Assembly (NCBI GenBank): GCA_916610825.1
Contig: OU744446.1
Coordinates: 33,461,436-33,525,435 of the forward strand
DNA from: Haliclystus octoradiatus
Taxonomy: Eukaryota; Cnidaria; Staurozoa; Stauromedusae; Haliclystidae
Direction of reading: 5' to 3'
Length of the DNA stretch: 64,000 nt
Made by a program: the position numbers and the translations under genes. Positions 11,201 through 38,918 of the stretch are shown piece by piece. Below the pieces are notes generated by a model, which saw only the letters and a list, made by a program, of their open reading frames with translations, ran no database searches and was not told the DNA's origin. The first letter of the stretch is position 1, and the number at the start of each line of letters is the position of its first letter.

Positions 11201-13229
11201 TACAGTTCTCCATGCCTCCTGGTCCAGATGATGTTTTTGCTTTCACAATTTCTCTTAATTCGTCCAATCTAGATGGCACCAAAACCAATGTTGGCTTTTG
11301 AAGCTGGGACCTGGAAGGCATCTGCCGAGTGACTGCCAAAGCTGGTGTCTGCATCTCTTGAACTGGTCCATCTGCGGGTGCATCTATCACATTGATTGGC
11401 AAATCCTCTTGAACATCAGGAATCGGTGCAGCTTCTTGTACACCAGGGCTTAGCACTGCAGACGAGGAACCAGAACAGCTAGAAGTAGAATCAGAATTAC
11501 TCGGCTTCGATACATTGCCACCTTAAAAATAAAAATAATATCAATTACAATTACAATAATCATATATCAGTAACACTGTGCTACAAATGGGACTATTTTC
11601 ATTCCAATCGGGAAGCATTCAAAACATAAATGTTTTAAGCTGAAAATCTATCATGTTTAAAGTTCATCCACAACAACATCTGATACAATATGTGACAAAG
11701 CTTAGAGAAATGTAACAGTCACCGATAATTTTTTTAAGTTTCAAATGAAGGGGTTTTTAAATTGAGGGATAAAATTATACAGTCAAATTGCATTATAAAA
11801 AGACAGCCATGTGAGGTAGATACATTGACTACACACAGGTGGCCCTTATGTACAGGGTTGATTCAATAGAAAATAATATTTAGACATTGCAAGAGTGACA
11901 ACTGTAGACAGGTGGCATTTGTATAAAGGTTATCATTATAACAGGTTTGATTGTATGAGCTTTTTATATATAGCCTAAGTAGAGGATAAAAGAAATATGA
12001 ATATATATCAAAATAGCTTTTCCCATATACAGTCGCATTGATTGTCAGTGTAGGCTGCAAATCCCTTATGAACAGCATTTCATAAATAAAGCGGTCTTGC
12101 CTATTTTGACAATGTTTGAGAATGTGAACTTTATCACTATTGTTGTTTTCTCTGTTGTGGCAAAAAATGTTTTCTGTTGTGGCCTACTCTGTCAAAGTAG
12201 GTAAGACTGCTTGCCGTGCTTGGATTATGAAATGATTTTCATAAAGAAAATGAAACACTGAACAAGAAATATGACACTAGGGCAAAACTGTTTTACAGTC
12301 AAACCTGTTATAACGGTCACCTCTATAAAGCGGCAACCTGTCTATAGTGGTCACTCTTGATATGTCTGAAATTGTAGTTTTTATTGAATCAACCATGTAT
12401 ATAAGGGATATCTGTATAATGCATATTAGTAATGATTGATTCTGATTTATAATAACTGGAAAAATTGATTGGTAAAAGTTTGAAGCCAATCCGATAAGAA
12501 ATAACGGAAAATAAGAAATAAGAAATAGAGATAGATGGACAATTTTAAAAATTGATATCTCTGTCATTTCTTATCGGATCAACTTCAAACTTTTCCAATC
12601 AATTTTTTCAGTTAACATACATCAGAATCGATCATCATAGTAGCTTTGAAAAAACATTTTTTTAGTAGAATCCCATATTATGGGGATCATTTTGTCATTA
12701 TTTGTTACTATGTCATCACATAGTTCCCAGACCAGACTGAAAAACATGATCTGCTCAATAGGTATATCTGATAATCTACTGAATAGCTCAATCTGATAAT
12801 GGATCTTTTTGATGTAATTCATCGATGAATTGGTAGCGATTTAAAGAACTTAGTTTTCTTTTGAAATAGATTGAGAAAATCAAAATTTGATAACATCACT
12901 TGAAATTGATGATAAATTCCTATGTGCCTATAAATGGTTGAATAGTGACAGAATGGCAATAAATACAGGAACTTTGGAAAAATGATATAAATATTATTTG
13001 ACAGTTTTATTATAGGCCTACACTTACCGAAAAATGACAATTTCGGTTTCTTTGCAATTAATTGACGGTCAATAGCATCTTTTGCCTTTTGTACAATAGC
13101 TGGAACTCTACCACTGGATCCTAGTCCTTGCCAATTGGCCCCTCCTGGTGCACCACCATCTGCTTTGTATTTGTCAAGAACTTTTCTCCACGCAGGACTG
13201 ATTAGATCTTGCTTTCGATGTTTTGGCAT
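8244..13229 (-). CDS. DUF6729-like zinc domain plus DDE-type RNase H-like protein
   Basis: Two exons by my reading: 13028-13229 (ATG, phase 1 at GTAAGT) and 8244-11521 (acceptor TTTTAAG), giving 1159 aa. A short basic N-terminus precedes a zinc ribbon (CPRCGS near 212-218, CCGSCKK near 249-255) and a region ending in LPALCGKGKGID, which resembles Pfam DUF6729. An RNase H-like segment follows: MDHQKK (D390), FVDCGCC (D456), DVVH (D480/H483) and RGTSRVEAVHS (E658), a spacing like DDE transposases. Then come an acidic stretch (about 770-830) and two C-terminal Cys/His clusters (CTYC near 1014, CHIC near 1080). The domain assignment is from memory of the family and not searched. A strong donor (GTAAGT) overlaps the stop at 8244-8248, so a further 3' exon is possible. 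It may be a transposase of an uncharacterised DNA transposon family or a domesticated relative. No terminal inverted repeats were found. Confidence 0.65.
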
Positions 13230-14060
13230 CTAGAGGCATAAGGTAGAAATGAAAGCATTAGCATCATCATATTGAGATGTATCAGTTCATGATAATGCTA
13301 ATAAAATATTAGCTATTGTAAGCTATTAAAAATACTGCATGGCCTGTATAATAGTCAATAGTAGCTGTAATGAACAACAATAACAAAACCAGAAAACCTA
13401 CATTAAAGAATGCAATGTCCTCGTCACACGTCAGGACGTATCAATTACTCCACACTTAGTATGTGGTATCTGCTGACAATGATTACATCAAAACTACTGT
13501 GACATACACAGAAAATATTGAAGATTATACAAATGAGTTTTCAAGTGCCCCCATAATAGAATAATGTAAATAGACTTTCAAAAATTGGTACAGTACAAAA
13601 AATCAATATTTTGTTAATTGAAAATTGAAATAGTTCACATCTGTATAAGACAACTCGGATATGGCTAGTCTGACCTGTAAAATGTAACAATAATGTAACC
13701 AACTATGGTTCTAGTCTAATAATAAAAATTAATATTAGGAAATATCTCGAATGGCGTGTCATAAAAGAGACAGACCGTCAGTTTATGTGTAAATTTGCTT
13801 TCCAGCTTCAATCTTTAATTTTATTTGTGATTACTGTAGGCTACACTAAATATATTGTTAAATTTGAATATGGAAGCGTAGATTATATCATATTACAATG
13901 GCCTAGAAAAAATTGATGGTTGTACTTTATTGTAGTTCAATCAAGGTTTGCAGGAACCTTGCTGAAACAACTAGGACATTCTAGAACATAGGTGAACTTC
14001 ACGCATGACTCACAATGACCATGCATGATCTAGCAGCCTCTAGCATTTATCTAAACACTA

Positions 14061-14244
14061 AACAGTCAAACCTGTTATAACGGTCACCTCTATACAGTGG
14101 CCACCTGTCTATAGTGGTCACTCTTGCAATGTCTAAAATATCATTTTCTATTGAATCAAACCTGTATATAAAGGCCACCTGTCTACAGTGGTCAATTTAT
14201 CTACCTCTCGTAGCAGGCTGTTATATACAGGTTTCACTGTAAAT
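14061..14244. repeat. pogo-type MITE, copy in right duplication arm
   Basis: Same as 3649-3832 at the +10,412 offset. It was already in the ancestor before the segment duplicated, so it is not an independent insertion. Confidence 0.88.
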
Positions 14245-15742
14245 ACAGTAAATGAGAACTACAAGAACTATGAGAACTTAATGTAGGCCTACAGTCTACT
14301 ATCAACATGCCAACTTGGAATTAATATTATTATTTATAAGAAGAAATATACAAATCAATTCAACCTACGTTGTTATTATTGTTTCTTCAACATATTAAAA
14401 TCTACAGTTCTCATCAATTGGTCCGCCGAACTACAAGAACAATTAGTTTTAATGGGTAATCTTCAAGACTTTACGACATAATTCAAAAGCTGAAAGTATT
14501 TTATCAGCAACGATCTTACAGGCTCAAAAATATATAGATGCTTTCATTTTATTATTTTACAGCTTTGAATATTGAGAAACCTTTTAAGAAACATTTGGTA
14601 CTAAAATCATACAAAATTTAAGAAATCTCAGTATTGCAGCCTTTGCTTAGTTTTTATTAAAATGAAATGATATGTATCTAATCAGTTTTAATGTCTGCTT
14701 TTATTCATTGCATAAAACTATAGATCGTCGTACCATTCAGAATCAATATTTAGTAGCTTAGTTAGCCTAAACCTACCTACATCAATCATCAATACAATTA
14801 AGATCAGAATCTAACCAAACTCACAAATTTCTCAAGATGACTGATTAGATATTTACGAAAACAGTTTGGTATAGTTCAAGTTTGTAATTATTGTGTCAAT
14901 TATGATTGGCTCATGTTCACCAGACTGAATGATTCAACATTATATTCAGGACTTGATAAAAATTTGGACGCAAATACATTCGAATTAGCCTAACCTCTAG
15001 CGCTTGTCAGCTATAAAAGCATACAAATTGATCATGAGGTCTGGCTATACAGTAGAAGGTGTAGCTAGGATATAGCCCTAATAATCTAATTAGTTTTTAA
15101 ATGACAATGTATTATTAAATTCACTAGCCTAAACATCATAGCAAGCAAACAACTAACCTTCAGAACACTCCAGTTGTGCACATAAACAAATAAAATCAAA
15201 CAATTCGTAGTTCCAGTGTTTCCAAAACCAAAACCATCTGAATTAGAAGGATGGTTCAAACCAATAGATTATACGATAATAGAAGTCAGATATATGAAAA
15301 CTAACGCCAACGACGAAGAGCGAAATAGTTAGACGTCAGGATCCATACGATCGCAGTGAAATATGAATCTTATTTTGAAGGGAGTGTTCAATAAAGCAGT
15401 TCGTAAACGTGCTGCACCATTTCCTGAAAGAGAAAATAAGAAATAACAGCGACAATAACTAGATGTAAACACTGATCAAATATATGAAACATGATGTAAA
15501 ACGACATGCTAGGCTAATATATCAAACTTGATCACGTCGTCACTCGTCAGTAATTTGTTCAGAGTTTCCTCTCTCTTTCCTTCTCCAATCATCCCGATAC
15601 TTTCCCCTTCAAACTTCAAAGGAATATCATTATATTACGGTTGAAACGATGTTTTCGCCATATTTTTCGATAATGTGCATGGGTTCTGTGAAATAAAAGC
15701 AATGCAATAATTGATATTATATTAGGTCAAACATCAACAACG

Positions 15743-15770
15743 TTACGGATCGCCATTTTGGAAGTATTGA
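15743..15770 (-). promoter_or_regulatory. Candidate promoter element, YY1-like CCAAAATGGCGATC
   Basis: The minus strand reads CTTCCAAAATGGCGATCCG at about 15747-15765 (also 5335-5353 in the left copy). This matches the YY1 core AAAATGGCG often found just downstream of transcription starts. It lies about 2.5 kb upstream of the ATG exon of the DUF6729/DDE-type gene, so a noncoding 5' exon would be needed. The surrounding 200 bp is unusually CpG-rich for this window. Inference only. Confidence 0.35.
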
Positions 15771-16295
15771 TATGTTGATAAGAGGCTAATCTCACCTTGA
15801 CGTTCGTTGCTAGGCAAACCGGTGCGAGTTCTTGCACGTACCGGTGCGAGTAAGAATGGAATGCTGCGCACGCAATGTTTTGAGTGAACTCGGACCAGTC
15901 GTAACTCGTACCAGATTTTTACCTCGTCAGCTACACTACCGCCCGAGCTAACCAGGCGATACGACCTCATCTTGCAACAAAGTTATTATATGTTGCAAAA
16001 ATATTCTAGTATATTCTAGTGACTATGTTCAGTCAAACCATGGTCAAACCTGGACGTTTTGATTGAAATTAAATGTCCCCAACACCCAATATTTGAGATC
16101 AACACCCGATTATTGAGAATGACAGGTTATTGCTTATATATATATATAATATCTCATCACATCGCGTAGAAGCGAGAGCAGTACTATTCAGTGCAACTCT
16201 CACGACATTCTGGGCGTTGCCACCCATGGTTGCCACGGTGGAAACAAAATCATATATCCGCGCGGTAAATTAATTAAGACATGTGATGTGCTAGG

Positions 16296-16310
16296 TATTT
16301 TGGCGCGAAA
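16296..16310. promoter_or_regulatory. Perfect E2F-type palindrome TTTTGGCGCGAAA
   Basis: It matches the E2F consensus TTTSGCGCGAAA on both strands and sits about 260 bp upstream of the ATG at 16562. The surrounding 16190-16380 is GC-richer than the neighbourhood. This is consistent with a cell-cycle-type promoter for the plus-strand ORF, but one site proves little. Confidence 0.45.
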
Positions 16311-16561
16311 TCTGCCATCTTTGACATCTTTGCACTTGCAGATATTACCGGTGAGCTACTGGGTAAACCGTTCTGTTTTGGTTATTTGATGATCAATGCA
16401 TTTTATCTGTAAATATTATATCAATGAACTTTAATTCTTTGATAATTTCGTGTTAGTTATTCTGTGATACTTCAAATATTGAAAAACCTTGATGGCTAAA
16501 AATCACTGCAAACGTACGTGAACGCACCTGTAGAAAAGAACTCATCAAAACATTTTCAAAA

Positions 16562-17176
16562 ATGGCAGAATTAAAGGTATATCTAAAATATTCAACTGTG
16601 TTTCCAGCTCTTCTTGAAGATGGAAAGATTGGACTAGGTACGCCACTCACAGCTGACATTATTCAAAATTGTATTCAAAATATGATCCAATACCACGAGG
16701 TCATAAGTATTAGTGAAAAGGTGAGATTAAAACTGATGAGAATGAAAGCGAAATGGTGTACTAAAGTAAGAAGAAGCGGAAGAGAAAAATGCAAGCTGTA
16801 TCTATCTACACTTTCTTTAGCAGGTAATGATATATTCGGTGTTGCTGTGAAAGATAAACCCAACGTTGATAAGATGCACAAACAGATTGCTTTACTGCAA
16901 AATTGTCTCTACGACACTGAAAATTGTTTAGCAGCAGCTTCCAAACGAGAATTAGCCAAAGCTAGAAATCGCCTATTAGCAGTACCAGAAGAAATTTCAA
17001 GTTCAAATTCGACATTGAGTGCAAGAACTTTACAAAGAAGGAAAAAGGCTGCAAGGGAACGACTAGAAAGAGAGTTAGGCAAAAACTTTGATGTTGTTAT
17101 AAAGATTACTCCAAAAAAATTAGTTTGCCTGACGATAGTCCTAAAGCAATTTCATAAAACAAGTCTCTTGCTTTGA
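16562..17176 (+). CDS. Hypothetical basic protein, 204 codons, probably 3'-damaged
   Basis: Not recognised. The ORF starts AAAAATGGCAG and encodes a Lys/Arg-rich helical protein. It has a moderately hydrophobic N-terminus (MAELKVYLKYSTVF), basic patches (RMKAKW, KVRRSGREK) and a strongly charged coiled-coil-like segment near residues 150-180 (LQRRKKAARERLEREL). At an A7 run at about 17113-17119 the frame seems to slip. The +1 reading continues with a composition similar to the upstream sequence (ISLPDDSPKAIS, a stop, then NKSLALKGNPTSL) to a GTAATC donor-like site. It may be the remnant of a transposon accessory ORF or a decayed gene. An upstream E2F site favours former host expression. Confidence 0.4.
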   Translation: MAELKVYLKYSTVFPALLEDGKIGLGTPLTADIIQNCIQNMIQYHEVISISEKVRLKLMRMKAKWCTKVRRSGREKCKLYLSTLSLAGNDIFGVAVKDKPNVDKMHKQIALLQNCLYDTENCLAAASKRELAKARNRLLAVPEEISSSNSTLSARTLQRRKKAARERLERELGKNFDVVIKITPKKLVCLTIVLKQFHKTSLLL

Positions 17177-17374
17177 AAGGTAATCCTACATCACTTTCTG
17201 ATAATGTTAACTATTTTTCAAATTTAATAAGGTGTATGCCTACACGATTATGAAACAAAACCAAAAATTCCCCTTACATGTAGGTGTGGGGTGGCACTTT
17301 AGAGGTATTATATAGAAGCAAGCAGCTCCAGTAGATTGTATTTCATTCATTGTTATTATTATTATTATCTTTGT

Positions 17375-17918
17375 GGATATTGTTCCGGCTGCCGGAAAGT
17401 TGTTCTCAGAAGATAATGCTCCGTGCGTCCTTTGCGCATGCGTAGATAGATAATAAACATGTAACATCGATCCAAATTAAATCTTAAATAGTTTGTAAAA
17501 GAATTCATAGCACTCTTGATTGGATGACTGTTTGGAATAAATATAAGACAGAAACGATATTCAACATATCTACGCATTCATAATTTTATTCTGTGTTTGA
17601 TTTATCGAAGCTTTTCAGCGACGTGGCCCGGCGTTTTCAATATTGGAGTGTTGTGACTTTTATTTGGCGTTCTGAAGGTTTCAGAGAACATTTATGTAGG
17701 CTAATAACATTTCAAAACATTTTGACTTTGGTGATTGTAATAATGTGGAATAATAACTTGAACAGAATTGTTATTAACATGCTTGAGGAACAGGACAGTC
17801 CATCGCCATTGCATCTTGAACTAATCTGAGAGAAAAGCAGACAACAGATAACGCATGCGCAAAAGACCCACCGAACATTATCGCTAGTAATCAGGATTCC
17901 GGCTGCCGATTCGTATTA
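17375..17918. mobile_element. Nonautonomous TIR element inserted in an (ATT)n tract
   Basis: Imperfect terminal inverted repeats of about 65 bp. The left reads CCGGCTGCCGGAAAG...CCTTTGCGCATGCG; the right ends CGCATGCGCAAAAG...GATTCCGGCTGCCG. It is flanked on both sides by ATT repeats (17350-17369 and 17916-17937). The TIR core TGCGCATGCG matches the NRF1 consensus. The internal 78-codon ORF (17593-17829) has no recognisable motif. Confidence 0.75.
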
Positions 17919-17934
17919 TTATTATTATTATTAT

Positions 17935-18090
17935 TAAAGTTAAGCCTGCTATAATGGCCACCTCTATTCAATGGCCACCTGCATATCGTGGTCAATATAT
18001 TTATACCTCTCATATACATGTTTTATTGCACTATTGAAAATCGTGACCACTACATACAGGTGGCCATTTATGCAGGGTTGATATAATTAT
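17935..18090. repeat. Degenerate pogo-type MITE
   Basis: Contains CCTGCTATAATGGCCACCTC and ACATACAGGTGGCC modules, with decayed ends. It directly follows the ATT tract bounding the NRF1-containing element. Confidence 0.65.
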
Positions 18091-18494
18091 TGATAATAAA
18101 TTAGTTGATATAATTGGATGTTGTCTGGTCTTAATAGCTAAAATGAGAGACATTCAGGTCTTCAGGATAGGATGTACATTTTGGAACTGTCTCCTACTAA
18201 CAATAGCCTATACCAATGTCCTCCAATGTCATTAAAGATGTTCTTATATTTGCAGATAACTCAAATTACACTCCAATCACATTGATAGAGTCCCCAACAC
18301 CAATCAACGTTATTGTCAAGGTAAGGCAATACCCACAATCCAATAAAAAAACTTACAAATTTTTGTGTGAATGTTTTTATATGAACTTTTTACCGTCGTA
18401 CCATTAAACATTTTTTTCTGAAAGCTTATAGCTCTCTTATAAGTTATTATCTTATTACATATATTAATTAATATACAAAAATTAATTAAAAATT

Positions 18495-18597
18495 AGTATG
18501 AAAGATAGCGACAAAAAGTCACAATTAAATTTGTTCCGATGTCGAAACAATGTCGAAACAAATTTAATTGTGAGTTTTTGTCGCTATCTTTCATACT
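18495..18597. repeat. Near-perfect 45-nt-arm hairpin
   Basis: AGTATGAAAGATAGCGACAA and its complement TTGTCGCTATCTTTCATACT bound a 103-bp inverted repeat. The inner arm CACAATTAAATTTGTT also pairs, with about three mismatches overall. The loop holds a short direct duplication (GTCGAAACAATGTCGAAACA). It is a recent MITE or a foldback element. Confidence 0.88.
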
Positions 18598-19395
18598 GAA
18601 TTTTTTTCAGGAGAAACTTTTAATTACTTTAGTTAAAATTTAGCTATACATTATATACCATTTATATACAAAGATGTATTAATTTTATTTTTAGGACCAA
18701 TGACACAAATTTGCATCTGCCTTGCTATCCTCACTTGGAAAGTTGCCATTATATTATAATTATACAGGTGATTATAACTGTTTAATTGATCTTAATTACT
18801 GTACTGTCAATGCCATTGGTTTATGAAGTTTTACAGTTTTATGAAGGTTTATTGGTCTTCATATAATTTTATCCTGATGGGGATATTACCTATAGCATAA
18901 ATACTATTTGTATTAATATTAAGAAACAAACGTATTATCCAATGTCTTACCATTACATTATCCAATTACGCATTACATACTTATAATTTTCAAAGGAAGT
19001 TCATTTACAATATTTTTAGCTCATACAATCACACAATAAAGTGTTACTGAATTGGTGATACAAAAACGGAGTTGATTTAATTTTTACGCTAGTCATACAG
19101 TAGTTCAAGATTTCAACCAGACACAAATTGTAATTCTATTTTCTTCGAGACAGTGATTTTTAGTTTTTCATGTTTGAATGTTCAATGTGTACAAGCTCAA
19201 AGTTCAGTCTAAGTATATTCACAAGTTGATAGATTTATAATCTAATCTGATGTTATTATAACGCTTAGAGATGTCATTAAGGAGTACGCTTGTCGCTTGG
19301 CTCGAAAGACAAGGCGACAAATTAATATTTCCAAGGATGATTACCACAACTCTTAAAGAATAGCACTGCATCACATATAACATCCGATGTGAAAA

Positions 19396-19573
19396 ATTGC
19401 TGAGTTCATAAACTGTTCATGAATCTCCTGAACTTTTAGGAACAGTTCATGAACACTTTATAACCAGTTCATGAAAGTTAAGGCCCAATTCCAATGAACT
19501 GTTTATGAATAGTTCAAAAAACAGTTCATGAAAATTTTGTCATTTTTTAACGTTCATGAACTGTTTCACAAGG
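19396..19573. repeat. GTTCATGAAC palindrome element, POP1 3' flank
   Basis: A cluster of about eight full or partial CAGTTCATGAACTG palindromes within 180 bp, ending AACTGTTTCACAAGGG. Related clusters lie at 20521-20590, 27880-28048 and 35165-35320, so this is a short mobile family rich in self-complementary units. Confidence 0.8.
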
Positions 19574-19649
19574 GATATAAAGAAAAACCCGTTAAACAAA
19601 ATATTTATCAGATGTCTGAGAATTTACTTTCCTGTTAATTTAATTTACA

Positions 19650-19655
19650 TTTATT
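19650..19655 (-). terminator. POP1 polyadenylation signal AATAAA
   Basis: The minus strand reads GTAAATAAATG about 53 nt after the POP1 stop codon. It is the nearest canonical hexamer. Confidence 0.55.
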
Positions 19656-19707
19656 TACAAAACCATCACAAGCAGCAAAATACTGTTACAGAAAACCTTA
19701 CATCTGC

Positions 19708-38254
<18,547 letters not shown>

Positions 38255-38918
38255 CTTGACACAAGTTGGATAATATTCTCGTCTATAAAATAAGTCTCCT
38301 AGGGGAAACTTCTACAGTAACACAAACAAATTTTGCAGAAATTAGACTTGCACGCTTCTGCTGCAACGAGGGAAAAACATGGGCAAACGCAAATTTTTCA
38401 CAGCATTCACGGGAGCATTTCAGTATTTCACCAAAAACAACCTCATGTTGAAGCCGTTAAAAATTAAAAGCAGATCAAAATAAAATTTAATTTTAAATTC
38501 TAAACTGTTATTTTTCCATTAACATATAGCCCATTATATAGTATTTTATGAAATATCGATTCAGAAAGCACTCGTGATAGTTTTGAATCGCCAAATGTGT
38601 TGAACATCATGTGAATTTAAATGAAAAAGGATCGTACCTAGGCTACTTTATGCATCTTGTGATATCATAAAACACAGACGCTGATTATTTCTTGTGATGG
38701 TATAATAATGTGCTTACAAAAATTGATTTGATTTAGATACATTGAGTCTTATAGCCACGATATTCCTTCGAAAGATAAAGATCAATATATCTGAGGTATT
38801 CTGGTGCTTTTCTTTCAACGATTTTGGCAAAGAATTGTGGAAACGGAGGCTGTCTTTTTGGGTCTCATCCCTAGTTGAGATTATTTGGTAATAAATCGTT
38901 TCGACAGATTTGTTTACC
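38255..38918. promoter_or_regulatory. Divergent POP1 / ATP6V1C intergenic region (664 bp ATG to ATG)
   Basis: The only sequence between two oppositely oriented housekeeping start codons, so it must hold both 5' UTRs and probably a shared bidirectional promoter. I see no TATA box in a convincing place, no CpG island by eye and no obvious transposon. Confidence 0.6.

Larger units (their letters stand above)
10413..15950. repeat. Right arm of the direct duplication
   Basis: Second copy of 1-5538, covering the first 437 codons, the intron, exon 1 and 2.7 kb upstream of the DUF6729/DDE-type gene. If the event was a simple tandem duplication, the unit would be 5539-15950 (10,412 bp). Older MITEs lie inside both copies at equivalent positions, so they predate the copying. 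Confidence 0.92.

Noticed and set aside
1..15950. LTR retrotransposon explanation for the direct repeats
   Set aside because: The repeats are over 5.5 kb, contain a spliced gene on the minus strand and old MITEs, and there is no gag-pol or primer-binding site between them.
13028..15950. Terminal inverted repeat of the DUF6729 unit
   Set aside because: I looked for the complement of the right end (TAGCTCGGGCGGTAGTG) between 5539 and 8300 and did not find it.
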